A stretch of DNA of 20,505 nucleotides from Duncaniella sp. (lineage in GTDB: Bacteria > Bacteroidota > Bacteroidia > Bacteroidales > Muribaculaceae), in NCBI GenBank assembly GCA_029052375.1, contig JAIDJD010000035.1, positions 1 through 20,505 on the forward strand, written 5' to 3'. Positions within the stretch are counted from its first letter, which is position 1. Each line of letters starts with the position of its first letter. The notes under the pieces are model-generated. The model saw only the letters and a list, made by a program, of their open reading frames with translations, was not told the origin of the DNA and searched no databases. Positions 8,901 to 15,396 of this stretch are shown here, in pieces. The position numbers were made by a program, and so were the translations under genes.

Positions 8901-9307
8901 TCTACCTTCAGATTGCGCTCATCATGCTCATCGGCCTTCTGGCCAAGAACGCCATCCTCATCGTCGAGTTTGCCGTCGAGCGCCGCCGCACAGGTATGTC
9001 TGTCGTCAACGCCGCCATCCAGGGTGCCACCGCCCGTCTCCGTCCTATCCTCATGACCTCGCTGGCCCTCATCATCGGCCTTCTGCCCATGATGTTCGCC
9101 TCCGGCGCCGGCGCCAACGGCAACCGCGCCCTCGGCACAGGCTCGATAGGCGGTATGCTTATCGGCATGGTGCTCCAGGTGCTCATAGTCCCCGCTCTCT
9201 TCGTGCTCTTCCAGAAGATACAGGAGCGCATCACCCCCATCAAGTGGGAGGACACCGACAACGAGGGCATCGAGAACGAGATAGAGCAGTACAACCCCTC
9301 TCACTAA
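5924..9307 (+). CDS. RND efflux permease (HAE1/AcrB family) with an extra hydrophobic pair
   Basis: A 1127-residue proton-driven inner-membrane pump of the HAE1 (AcrB-like) family. The start MKLDTFINRPVLSTVISI matches the usual N-terminus and first helix. The proton-relay residues are present: Asp405 and Asp406 in VVDDAIVVVEAV (helix 4) and Lys1008 in LLAKNAILIVEFA (helix 10). Compared with E. coli AcrB (1049 residues, Asp407/408 and Lys940), the aspartates align directly but the lysine lies about 68 residues later. The surplus maps to about residues 496-600, between helices 6 and 7, and contains two additional hydrophobic stretches at about 531-549 and 557-576. Adaptor and outer-membrane genes flank it at gaps of 34 and 18 bases. 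The frame is intact throughout. Confidence 0.96.
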   Translation: MKLDTFINRPVLSTVISIFIVLLGLIGLFSLPVTQFPDIAPPTISVSTTYTGANAQAVLNSVIAPLEEAINGAEGMTYMESTATNTGSATINVYFKQGFDPDMAAVDVQNRVAKAQNLLPAEVTQVGVLTQKRQTSMLLSVALYDESGKYSEEFIDNYAKINIIPELQRVSGVGDIMSFGADYSMRIWLKPDVMAQYGLIPTDITYALAEQNIEAAPGAFGEQGDQSFQYTMRYRGRLTTPEQFEDIVVAAKPTGEVLRLGDVATVELGRVTYGFHNSLNGYPATSCMVFQTAGSNATQIINDCLKVVDNMQKDLPAGLKFAIPMNNNDFLDASVHEVIKTLIEAFILVFFVVYVFLQDIRSTIIPAIAIPVALVGTFFFMNLIGFSINLITLSALVLAIAIVVDDAIVVVEAVHAKLDVGYKSARKASIDAMSEIGGAIISITLVMMLVFIPVSFMAGTTGVFYRQFGLTMAIAIGLSALNALTLSPALCAVFLKPHGAKGSLKERVGDAYKAAGEAVVANAKRRFTLDLPPLVTGVFLVATITFMVLGWYSLEHPVRLAIAIVCAIVTILGIFGRRFQAGFEIGFGRVLKVYSKLSGFFIHHKITSMGIVAASVALLVWLMNITTSTLVPNEDTGTIFCMVDMPPGTSQERTMEVLDQVDGILASIPEIEYRMKIAGYSFLAGQGATYGTFIIKLRNWEDRKQADQTSDAILGKLYGMTGAAVKDGRVVLFAPPMISGYSLTNGFDIKMQDRTGGDINDFFAIVQGFLAQLNAQPEVQVAYTTFNPTFPQYMLDIDAAKAKQAGLSPKDILTTLQGYYGGMYVSNFNRFGKIYRVMMQANPEARVSPETLSAIKVRNGGEMASVSNFVTLTKIYGPDLLNRFNMFQSISVTGQPAPGYTSGDCLEAIARVAKETLPPGYGYEYSGMTREEASTGAGSTTAVIFGLCLLFVYLLLSAQYESYILPWAVILSIPFGLMGTFVFAQIFGISNNIYLQIALIMLIGLLAKNAILIVEFAVERRRTGMSVVNAAIQGATARLRPILMTSLALIIGLLPMMFASGAGANGNRALGTGSIGGMLIGMVLQVLIVPALFVLFQKIQERITPIKWEDTDNEGIENEIEQYNPSH

Positions 9308-9325
9308 TCCCCATCCAAGACACTG

Positions 9326-10714
9326 ATGAACGTCAAGAACATAACCCTCGTCCTTGCGGCCGCAGTGAGCGCCTCGGCGCTCACCGGCTGCGGGATCTAT
9401 CAGAAATACTCCCCCTCGCGCGTCGACTCGCCGATGGCTAAGGAGTATGCCGAGGCCCTGCCCCAGGCCGGCGCCGACACCACAGCCCTGGGCAACACGC
9501 CCTGGCAGGAGGTCTTCACAGACCCCATGCTCGCCGACCTCATCGAGCGCGCCCTGGCCAACAACAAGGACCTCCGCAACGCCAAGCTCAACGTCGACAT
9601 AGCCCACGCCCAGCTCAAGGGCGCCCGTCTCAGCTACCTCCCCTCGGTGGCGCTCACACCCAACGGCGCCGGCGCCTCGTATGCCGGCAGCGACCTGAGC
9701 TGGACATACAGCATCCCTGCCGCCGTCAGCTGGGAGATAGACGTCTTCGGCAAGATACTCAACAACAAGCGCAACGCCAGGGTGACAGAAGAGCAGATGA
9801 AGGCTCTCGAACAGGCCACCCGCTCGCAGATCATCGCCGCCGTGGCCCAGTGTTACTACACCATCGCCGCCCTGCAGAGCCAGCTCGACCTCTCGCGCGA
9901 GACCGCCCTGCTCTGGAAGGAGAGCGTCGGCGTGATGCGCAACCTCAAGGAGGCCGGACGCCTGCGCGAGGACGCCGTGGTGCAGAGCGAGGCCCAGTAT
10001 TACAGCATCGAGAGCTCAATCAACGACATCGAGCTCTCGCTCCACGAGACCAACAACACCCTCTCGCTGCTGCTCAACACCATGCCCCAGAAGTGGAACA
10101 TCCCCGCATCGGCCACTCTGAGCCTCCCCACCATGAACCGCACGGCCATACCCATGGCCGAGCTGGCCGCCCGTCCTGACGTGCGCGCCGCCGAGATGGC
10201 CCTGGCAAGCGCCTGGTACACCACATCGTCGGCACGCGCCGCTTTCTATCCCTCGATAGCCATCACGGCCCAGGGCGGATTCACCAACCTGCTCGGCGGC
10301 TTCATCAAGAACCCCGGCGACTGGTTCTACCAGCTCGCAGGCAGCCTGACGGCCCCGCTCTTCGCGCGTGGACAGAACATCGCCCGCCTCGAGGCCGCCA
10401 AGGCCGCCCAGAAGCAGGCTCTCAACAACTTTGAATATACCCTGATGAGCGCCTCGGCCGACGTCTCCGACGCCATGACCCTCTACGAGAAGAGCGTGGC
10501 CAAGAAGGGATGGCTCGAGCTGCAGGTGGCAGACCTCACAAAGGCTGTGGAGATAACCAACGAGCTCCTCCTCTTCGACGGCTCGACCACATATCTCGAG
10601 GTGCTCACCGCCCAGCGCAACCTGCTCAACGCCCAGACAGCCCAGATCACCACCGACCTGGCCGTCGCACGCTCGATGATCAACCTCTACCAGAACCTCG
10701 GAGGAGGCAGATAA
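9326..10714 (+). CDS. outer-membrane efflux lipoprotein (TolC/OprM, NodT family)
   Basis: A 462-residue outer-membrane factor that forms the exit duct of the tripartite pump. The signal peptide ends in the lipobox ALTGC with Cys22. The mature protein shows the two-fold repeat of the family: a first OEP repeat at about 55-250, with helical segments such as ALANNKDLRNAKLNVDIAHA and ATRSQIIAAVAQCYYTIAAL, and a second at about 270-460, with ELAARPDVRAAEMALASAW and a closing VARSMINLYQNLGGG. The family motif SWEIDVFGKI is at about 136-145. Length is typical. It begins 18 bases after the permease stop and is followed by a strong hairpin at 10721-10755 that probably ends the operon. Confidence 0.95.
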   Translation: MNVKNITLVLAAAVSASALTGCGIYQKYSPSRVDSPMAKEYAEALPQAGADTTALGNTPWQEVFTDPMLADLIERALANNKDLRNAKLNVDIAHAQLKGARLSYLPSVALTPNGAGASYAGSDLSWTYSIPAAVSWEIDVFGKILNNKRNARVTEEQMKALEQATRSQIIAAVAQCYYTIAALQSQLDLSRETALLWKESVGVMRNLKEAGRLREDAVVQSEAQYYSIESSINDIELSLHETNNTLSLLLNTMPQKWNIPASATLSLPTMNRTAIPMAELAARPDVRAAEMALASAWYTTSSARAAFYPSIAITAQGGFTNLLGGFIKNPGDWFYQLAGSLTAPLFARGQNIARLEAAKAAQKQALNNFEYTLMSASADVSDAMTLYEKSVAKKGWLELQVADLTKAVEITNELLLFDGSTTYLEVLTAQRNLLNAQTAQITTDLAVARSMINLYQNLGGGR

Positions 10715-10720
10715 CACACC

Positions 10721-10755
10721 TCTGTCCGCGGGGCGCCCGTGTCCCCGCGGACAGA
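10721..10755 (+). terminator. perfect 13-bp hairpin closing the efflux operon
   Basis: TCTGTCCGCGGGG (10721-10733) pairs perfectly with CCCCGCGGACAGA (10743-10755) across a nine-base loop, starting 7 bases after the outer-membrane factor stop codon. There is no T-tract, so it may act as a transcript-stabilising or Rho-assisted end rather than a classical intrinsic terminator. Confidence 0.6.
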
Positions 10756-10796
10756 GACACCACTCCAGCAAAGAGGACCTAACACCCCCACATATC

Positions 10797-11588
10797 ATGA
10801 TAAGCGACAAAGCTCACATCGACCCCTCGGCCAAGATAGGAGAGGGTGTCACCATCCATCCCTTCGCCTTCATAGACAAGGACGTAGTCATAGGGGACGG
10901 CTGTGTCATAATGCCTTTCGCCTCCGTCATCCGCGGCACACGCCTCGGCAAGAACTGCCGCGTGTGCCAGGGTGCCGTCGTAGGCGCCGACCCCCAGGAC
11001 TTCCGCTGGAAGGGAGGCTTCACCTACTGTCACATCGGCGACAACGTCATCATCCGCGAGTACGTCATCGTCAACCGCGGCATCAACCCCGACACCGAGG
11101 GCACCCGGATCGGAGACAACTCATTCCTCATGGCCGGCTCGCACATCGGCCACGACTCCGTGCTCAAGGGCAAGGATGTCATCGGCAACAACGTCTCCGT
11201 GGCCGGCGACGTCGAGATAGGGGAGTGTGCCATACTCTCCACCGGCGTCGTGGTACACGAGAACTCGCGCATCGGAGACTGGGTGCTGCTCAAGGGCGGA
11301 TGCCGCATCACAGGCAATGTGCCCCCCTACTGCATCATGGCCCACAACCCCGCCTCGTATTTCGGCGTCAACGCATGGCTGCTCCGCAGCAAGGGCGCCA
11401 TGAGCCAGGAGCGCGTCGAGGACATCGCCCAGTGTTACCGCCACATCTACCAGACGGGCACATCGGTGTTCAACGCCCTGCAGCGCATCGAGGCCGACGT
11501 AGACCCCTCGCCCGAGCGCGACAGGATTGTCGAGTTTGTACGCGGCAACAAGCTCCGCATCGTGGCCACACCCAAGGATATCGAATAA
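10797..11588 (+). CDS. lpxA: LpxA-like acyl-ACP--UDP-N-acetylglucosamine O-acyltransferase
   Basis: A 263-residue left-handed beta-helix acyltransferase; LpxA catalyses the first step of lipid A synthesis in the cytoplasm. Hexapeptide repeats run over about residues 5-185 and the C-terminal helical domain, including CYRHIYQTGTSVFNALQRI, over about 190-255. The GADPQDFRWKG segment (63-73) is diagnostic of LpxA. SHIGHDS gives His116 and His119, aligning with E. coli His122 and the catalytic His125, and His154 aligns with His160. The position of E. coli His144 appears to be Asp138 (VAGDVEIG). In many Bacteroidota lpxA follows a fused lpxC-fabZ gene; here it stands alone, so it could be a paralogue with a different substrate or chain length. 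The family call is firm, the exact reaction less so. Confidence 0.83.
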   Translation: MISDKAHIDPSAKIGEGVTIHPFAFIDKDVVIGDGCVIMPFASVIRGTRLGKNCRVCQGAVVGADPQDFRWKGGFTYCHIGDNVIIREYVIVNRGINPDTEGTRIGDNSFLMAGSHIGHDSVLKGKDVIGNNVSVAGDVEIGECAILSTGVVVHENSRIGDWVLLKGGCRITGNVPPYCIMAHNPASYFGVNAWLLRSKGAMSQERVEDIAQCYRHIYQTGTSVFNALQRIEADVDPSPERDRIVEFVRGNKLRIVATPKDIE

Positions 11589-11626
11589 CAACACTCACAG
11601 AGTCCCCCCCCCACACAAGGCATCAC

Positions 11627-11687
11627 AGGCTCGGAGAGCCGTGGCCGGAAGGTCTTGCCGACCCTCCCGTCGCGGGTCCCCGAGCCT
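11627..11687 (+). other. structured intergenic element upstream of the epimerase gene
   Basis: AGGCTCGG (11627-11634) pairs perfectly with CCGAGCCT (11680-11687), enclosing smaller possible hairpins: GGTC/GACC at 11651-11663, or alternatively GACCC/GGGTC at 11660-11678. It ends 31 bases before the epimerase start codon. A run of nine C lies just upstream at 11604-11612. It could be a leader structure, a weak terminator after the LpxA-like gene, or a short repeat; the sequence does not decide. Confidence 0.4.
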
Positions 11688-11718
11688 TGGCGCACCTCGG
11701 GACACAACATACCAAGAC

Positions 11719-12603
11719 ATGATACAGATACTTGAAAACAACATCCTGAGGGTGGAGATATCCTCCTTCGGGGCCGAGATACAGAGCGTCCGCAACAAGG
11801 TGACGGGCCACGAATACATCTGGCAGGGCGACCCGCGCTTCTGGAAGCGCCGCTCGCCCGTGCTGTTCCCCATCGTCGGCTCTGTCTGGGACGGCGCCTT
11901 CACGATGGACGGCAAGCGCTGGCCCATGGGCCAGCACGGATTTGCCCGCGACAACGAGTTTGCGGCCCTGACAGAGAATGTCCCCGAAGACGAGGCATGG
12001 TTTGTGCTCGAGGCCGACGAGGCCACCCTCGCCCTCTATCCGCGACGCTTCAGGCTCGGTATAGGCTACCGCCTCGAACAGGAGCGCCTCACCGTCATGT
12101 GGCGCGTCTCCAACACCGACACCCGCCCCATGGACTTCCAGATAGGTGGCCACCCGGCCTTCAACTACCCCGGATTCTGCGCCTCAGACCCCGTCCACGC
12201 CTATCTCATGACAGACGGCCGTACCCTGACCTCGCGCCTCATAGCCGACAAGGGCTGCATCTCGGCCGAGACAATGGCGGTAGAGAAGGACTCCGACGGG
12301 CTGATACCCGTCACAGCCGCCACCTTTGACATCAATACCATCATGCTCGAGGGCGGCCAGGTGCGCCGCATCTCGCTCCTCACCAAAGAGCATACCCCAT
12401 ATCTCTCGCTCCTCTTCGACGCCCCGGTGGCCGGGATATGGAGCCCCTCGGCAGACGCGCCCTTCATCTGCATCGAGCCGTGGTACGGCAGGTGTGACAC
12501 CGTCGGCTTCGAGGGCGACTTCTCGGAGCGCGAGTGGACCAACACCCTGGCCCCCGGAGAGACATTCGACAAGAGCTATATCATCATTTTCGAAAACATC
12601 TGA
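11719..12603 (+). CDS. aldose 1-epimerase family protein
   Basis: A 294-residue protein of the galactose-mutarotase-like fold, in the GalM-related subgroup often called LacX- or YihR-like, which interconverts sugar anomers in the cytoplasm. Supporting motifs: the start IQILENNILRVEISSFGAEIQSV, then YIWQGDPRFWKRRSPVLFPIVG (about 34-55), GQHGFARDNEF (about 74-84, His in the GxHGFAR motif), GGHPAFNYP (His typical of the second catalytic position) and CIEPWYG near the C-terminus. The frame stays open about 190 bases further upstream into the LpxA-like gene, but that stretch is basic and serine-rich and overlaps another gene, so I chose the ATG at 11719. No signal peptide. The phosphatase gene begins 18 bases downstream, suggesting one operon. 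Confidence 0.9.
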   Translation: MIQILENNILRVEISSFGAEIQSVRNKVTGHEYIWQGDPRFWKRRSPVLFPIVGSVWDGAFTMDGKRWPMGQHGFARDNEFAALTENVPEDEAWFVLEADEATLALYPRRFRLGIGYRLEQERLTVMWRVSNTDTRPMDFQIGGHPAFNYPGFCASDPVHAYLMTDGRTLTSRLIADKGCISAETMAVEKDSDGLIPVTAATFDINTIMLEGGQVRRISLLTKEHTPYLSLLFDAPVAGIWSPSADAPFICIEPWYGRCDTVGFEGDFSEREWTNTLAPGETFDKSYIIIFENI

Positions 12604-12621
12604 GCAAACCGTACACACCAT

Positions 12622-13149
12622 ATGGACGTTAACCATAAGTCATATCCCGCCGTCCGCGCCCTCAGGGACAAGGACGAGGTCAAGATACTCTTCGTATGCC
12701 TGGGCAACATCTGCCGCTCGCCGGCCGCCGAGGGCATCCTGCGCGACATCGCCGCCAGCCAGGACCCCGACCCCTCGCGCTACACCATAGACTCGGCCGG
12801 GACGGGCAACTATCACGTCGGAGACCTCCCCGACCTGCGTATGCGCATCCACGCCCGCTCACGCGGCATCAACCTCGACCACAGGTGCCGCCAGGTGCAT
12901 GAGAGCGACTTCCGGGACTTCGACCTCATCGTCCCGATGGACGCCTCCAACGAGCGCAACCTCCACAGCCTCTGCCCCGACCCTGAGCTGGAGGATAAGA
13001 TTGTCCCCATGAGCGCGTTCTTCGGCCCTGCGGCCGGGTATACCTACGTCCCCGACCCCTACTACGAGGGCGACTCCGGCTTCGAGCTCGTGCTCGACCT
13101 GCTCGCCGACGGATGCTGCAACCTTTACGATTCAATCAAAAAAAGCTGA
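12622..13149 (+). CDS. low-molecular-weight protein-tyrosine phosphatase
   Basis: A 175-residue LMW-PTP that dephosphorylates phosphotyrosine, in bacteria often on autophosphorylating kinases of exopolysaccharide assembly. The P-loop VCLGNICRSP at 25-34 has nucleophile Cys26 and Arg32 (C-x5-R). The general acid is Asp145 in VPDPYYEG. DSAGTG (57-62) is also typical. A roughly 20-residue N-terminal extension (MDVNHKSYPAVRALRDKDEV) precedes the usual family start; no later ATG would keep the P-loop strand intact, so I retain 12622. No kinase or polysaccharide genes are adjacent, so the substrate is unknown. The cytidine deaminase ATG is only 5 bases after its stop, indicating translational coupling. 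Confidence 0.94.
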   Translation: MDVNHKSYPAVRALRDKDEVKILFVCLGNICRSPAAEGILRDIAASQDPDPSRYTIDSAGTGNYHVGDLPDLRMRIHARSRGINLDHRCRQVHESDFRDFDLIVPMDASNERNLHSLCPDPELEDKIVPMSAFFGPAAGYTYVPDPYYEGDSGFELVLDLLADGCCNLYDSIKKS

Positions 13150-13154
13150 GACCA

Positions 13155-13628
13155 ATGAGACAGTTCACCATCGAAATCCCCGTCACCGAGGCCACCCTCG
13201 AAGAGCTCTCGCCCGAAGACCGCGACCTTGTCCTCAAGGCCCGTCTGCAGACTGAGACCTCCTATGCCCCCTACAGCCACTTCCATGTCGGCGCCGCCCT
13301 GCGCCTCGACAACGGCGAGACGGTCTGCGGCTCCAATCAGGAAAATGCCGCCTATCCCTCGGGCACCTGCGCCGAGCGCACCACAGCCTTCTATGCCCAC
13401 GCCCGCTATCCCGAGGCAAAGTTCGACACCATAGCCATAGCCGCCGTGGGCACTGACGGTTTGGAGCTGGCCGACCCCATAGCCCCCTGCGGCGCCTGCC
13501 GCCAGGCCCTGCTCGAGTACGAGACCCTCGCCGGCCACGATGTCCGCGTCATCCTCGCCGCCCGCGACCGCGTCTACATCCTCCCCTCCGTCCGCTCCAC
13601 CCTCCCTCTGGCATTCTCAGAGTTCTGA
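13155..13628 (+). CDS. cdd: cytidine deaminase
   Basis: A 157-residue cytoplasmic enzyme that hydrolyses cytidine and deoxycytidine to uridine and deoxyuridine (pyrimidine salvage). Zinc-site residues are intact: TCAE gives Cys72 and catalytic Glu74, and PCGACR gives Cys112 and Cys115. The substrate loop FHVGAAL lies at 43-49 and NQENAAYPSG at 61-70. Length is slightly above the roughly 130-140 residues of the short homotetrameric form because of an N-terminal segment. An in-frame ATG at 13113 lies inside the phosphatase gene; the ATG at 13155 gives the natural start MRQFTIEIPV. The last 20 codons, from Asp138 on, are duplicated at 15477-15539. Confidence 0.94.
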   Translation: MRQFTIEIPVTEATLEELSPEDRDLVLKARLQTETSYAPYSHFHVGAALRLDNGETVCGSNQENAAYPSGTCAERTTAFYAHARYPEAKFDTIAIAAVGTDGLELADPIAPCGACRQALLEYETLAGHDVRVILAARDRVYILPSVRSTLPLAFSEF

Positions 13629-13868
13629 GAGCGTTTATAGTGCCGGAGGTGCTCCGTGCAACCCGCTTCCGGGGTTGCACCCCAGGGAGGATTGTCTCCG
13701 ACTTCGTCTCCGCCAATCCACCCTGGGGTTTCCTCTGTTTTGCCCCTTCCGGGGCAAGAAATGTTCCCCCTGGCACCAATTGAGTCCCCATCCCGTAAGC
13801 GCCACCATTCCCTGCTCCGGCAGGGGGGTGCCATGGAAATCCCAAGTATGATTGTCCGGAGCCACCAC
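13565..13868 (+). repeat. direct repeat copy 1: cdd 3' end plus downstream hairpin cluster
   Basis: From the Asp138 codon of cdd this segment is nearly identical to 15476-15804. Downstream of the cdd stop it holds four hairpins: 13656-13680 (9-bp stem), 13679-13729 (16-base arms, one mismatch), 13740-13757 (7-bp stem, TTCC loop) and 13810-13825 (5-bp stem). Similarity stops at about 13868, inside what in copy 2 is a second 60-base unit, and AT-rich DNA follows. Compared with copy 2 it has one 60-base unit instead of two, lacks a 19-20-base insertion after the first hairpin, and lacks the whole right half of the palindromic cluster. Confidence 0.88.
13656..13680 (+). terminator. hairpin after cytidine deaminase
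   Basis: GTGCAACCC (13656-13664) and GGGTTGCAC (13672-13680) form a perfect 9-bp stem 27 bases after the cdd stop. There is no T-run here, but the equivalent hairpin in copy 2 is followed by TTTTT, which supports a terminator origin. Confidence 0.5.
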
Positions 13869-14016
13869 CCTTCTGAGGATGTTGTAGACCCTCCAATAAC
13901 TGCTTAATTTTATATTTGTTAATGCGACTGGAGCCTTGTATGGATATTCAATTTCGAGAGATTGAGTTCAGCAACATCCTCTATGTAGATGTAGCCCTAA
14001 TGATGGGGCGGAGCCG

Positions 14017-14535
14017 TTATTTATTTCTTTTTTCAGCTTCCTCTATAAGCGAAAACATTTTGATTAATTTGCTTTTGTTCTTTGGTGCTACATCGTGTTC
14101 ATAGTATCCGCCCATATATGTGATACGAATAGCAGTAATCGGATGATTCTTTAGTATTTCAGCGTTTTCAAGCGATATTTCGTATACTGTATCAAAGGAA
14201 TTTCTTCTATCTGTGATACCGGTATATCCAGTTGGTAAGAATACGGATTCATCGTTGTCTAATAAGAAATAAACTCCGTCGTCTTCTGTAATTTTAACAG
14301 ATTCGTTGTCAAACATTATATATGTAGGTAATACATATAAATCATTGACTTTTCTAAGACAACAATTAAATACATGTGGTCTGAAGAATCCAAAAACATT
14401 AAGTAATTTGACAGAAGAGGTCTCGATTATCGTGTTTTTGGTGAATCTATCTATTTCGTTTTTCTCTATTTTTTGTGCGAAACAAATTCCATAGATACAA
14501 AATAACAATGCAGTTATTGCTTTTAATCTTTTCAT
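14017..14535 (-). CDS. exported protein of unknown function
   Basis: I do not recognise this 172-residue protein. Taking the ATG at 14535 gives MKRLKAITALLFCIYGICFAQ, a clear signal peptide cut after CFA; the frame is open 10 codons further upstream but that would bury the signal peptide. The mature part is charged and strand-rich, with IMFDNESVKITEDDGVYFLL, VFLPTGYTGITDR and ITAIRITYMGGYYEHDV, and ends in a basic/acidic helix (LIEEAEKRNK). No lipobox. Codon use is AT-rich, unlike the flanking genes. It lies downstream of the lipoprotein gene on the same strand, separated by a hairpin at 14567-14605; no clear promoter of its own was found, so partial read-through is possible. Confidence 0.7.
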   Translation of the reverse strand: MKRLKAITALLFCIYGICFAQKIEKNEIDRFTKNTIIETSSVKLLNVFGFFRPHVFNCCLRKVNDLYVLPTYIMFDNESVKITEDDGVYFLLDNDESVFLPTGYTGITDRRNSFDTVYEISLENAEILKNHPITAIRITYMGGYYEHDVAPKNKSKLIKMFSLIEEAEKRNK

Positions 14536-14566
14536 ATAAAACTGGGTGAATGTGTTCTGTACCATT

Positions 14567-14605
14567 ATATGAAATTGCAGAATAATTAATCCTGCAATTT
14601 CATAT
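14567..14605 (-). terminator. perfect 14-bp hairpin between the two cassette genes
   Basis: ATATGAAATTGCAG (14567-14580) pairs perfectly with CTGCAATTTCATAT (14592-14605) around an 11-base loop, 20 bases after the stop of the lipoprotein gene when read on the minus strand. Probably a terminator or processing site; there is no T-tract beyond the stem. Confidence 0.55.
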
Positions 14606-14624
14606 GTTCGTATGTAGTGATTGT

Positions 14625-15071
14625 TTATAATGGGCTGTATTTTACCACCCTCAAAGTCCCATCTAAATTTATGTCTGTATTTGCGCCAGCTTTTAGATAG
14701 TATACTTGTGCAGAGTATCTTTTTAGGGTTGCTGTGTTTTTGCCGTCATTTGCTAATACTTCCAACATAATAGTAAGTTTTTTAGCATGTTCGCTGGCTT
14801 TAAACTTTCTTGAAGTGCCGTCTATAGCGTTCTTCCAATCCTGATAATTGACCATCTCATTTTTTTCGTTATACTCAAAAAATGTTAAGTCAGTGGTGGT
14901 TTGTACTCCTGTGCCAGCAATTTGACTAAAGTCAAAGTCCACTGCTACTGTGTAGGTTGAAGCCTTGCTTGTAGGCACTTCGGGTTCATCTTTATCGTCT
15001 GAACACGATGTAAATAATGCTTGAAATAAGACAAGCATCATAAGTGATAGAAAGATTTTCAGTCCTTTCAT
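14625..15071 (-). CDS. surface-type lipoprotein of unknown function
   Basis: A 148-residue protein starting MKGLKIFLSLMMLVLFQALF, a lipoprotein signal peptide with the lipobox-like FTSC and Cys23. The cysteine is followed by SDDKDEPE, an acidic stretch like the Bacteroidota lipoprotein export signal that sends lipoproteins to the cell surface. The mature part begins with beta strands (TYTVAVDFDFSQIAG, TTDLTFFEYNEKNEM) and ends with LRVVKYSPL; it could be a small beta-sandwich, but I cannot assign a family. The frame is open further upstream to 15218, but that part is the structured leader, so 15071 is preferred. It would be transcribed from 15366-15396 with a leader of nearly 290 bases. Confidence 0.72.
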   Translation of the reverse strand: MKGLKIFLSLMMLVLFQALFTSCSDDKDEPEVPTSKASTYTVAVDFDFSQIAGTGVQTTTDLTFFEYNEKNEMVNYQDWKNAIDGTSRKFKASEHAKKLTIMLEVLANDGKNTATLKRYSAQVYYLKAGANTDINLDGTLRVVKYSPL

Positions 15072-15114
15072 TTTGATAAATATTGGTTGTGTTGCAATAT
15101 TGCCTTTTAGATTG

Positions 15115-15208
15115 CCACGACCAATAAAGATTCGTGGGCTTTCGCATCCTGTATGATTCAGAGGTACTGCCATACCTACACAACCTACAAAGACACTAAG
15201 CCCACGAA
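15115..15208 (-). ncRNA. structured leader RNA with mutually exclusive stems
   Basis: On the transcript, TTCGTGGGCTT (15208-15198) can pair perfectly with AAGCCCACGAA (15141-15131), an 11-bp stem enclosing a 56-base loop. The loop has its own 5-bp hairpin, AGGTA/TACCT (15162-15177). The 3' strand of the long stem can instead pair with TCGTGG just downstream (15137-15132 with 15120-15115, 6 bp). The alternatives exclude each other and sit about 45-60 bases before the lipoprotein start codon, as in a cis-acting RNA switch. I do not recognise it as a known riboswitch class. The stems are seen; the regulatory role is inferred. Confidence 0.5.
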
Positions 15209-15359
15209 CACCGCACAAAAAACAATGTGCGGTGACACTATGGGCGTTTAGTGCATTGTTCCCGTTGTGTTTTGAAAATTGGCAGTTTTCTGAATCGGGA
15301 CAATAGCATTAAACGCTATTTGTTCAAAACAAAGAAGTGGATAAAGTATATGCTTCATC
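15209..15359 (-). ncRNA. 5' part of the leader, or a separate small RNA ending in a hairpin
   Basis: From the predicted start near 15359 the minus-strand RNA folds into an imperfect stem of about 20 bp (15296-15316 with 15244-15264), then an 8-bp perfect GC-rich hairpin, CACCGCAC/GTGCGGTG (15227-15234 with 15209-15216), with a six-U run in its loop. This hairpin could end a small RNA of about 150 bases or act as an attenuator upstream of the element at 15115-15208. No reading frame in it looks coding. Confidence 0.45.
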
Positions 15360-15365
15360 CGTTTG

Positions 15366-15396
15366 CAAAAGTAGTGATATTTTTTTTAATGGACAA
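15366..15396 (-). promoter_or_regulatory. promoter of the structured leader and lipoprotein gene
   Basis: Minus strand: TTG (15396-15394), a 20-base A-rich spacer, then TACTTTTG (15373-15366), an exact TAnnTTTG. This is the only good Bacteroidota promoter found in the cassette and it points into the leader and lipoprotein gene. Confidence 0.62.

Noticed and set aside
11527..11718. An upstream start for the epimerase gene
   Set aside because: The extra 64 residues overlap the end of the LpxA-like gene in another frame and look like shadow sequence; the family start fits the ATG at 11719.
13916..14104. A 62-codon plus-strand frame at the left end of the cassette
   Set aside because: No signal, domain or promoter; its 3' part is antisense to the better-supported gene at 14017-14535. 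I could not recognise it as a transposase remnant.
15072..15218. An N-terminal extension of the cassette lipoprotein starting at 15218
   Set aside because: It would place 49 residues in front of a clear lipoprotein signal peptide, and it coincides with the 11-bp stem and hairpins of the leader.
15244..15316. Integron-type attC site
   Set aside because: The imperfect inverted repeat was considered because it lies near cassette genes, but the conserved GTTRRRY/RYYYAAC core boxes are not both in place and there is no integron integrase. A leader stem downstream of a promoter explains it better.
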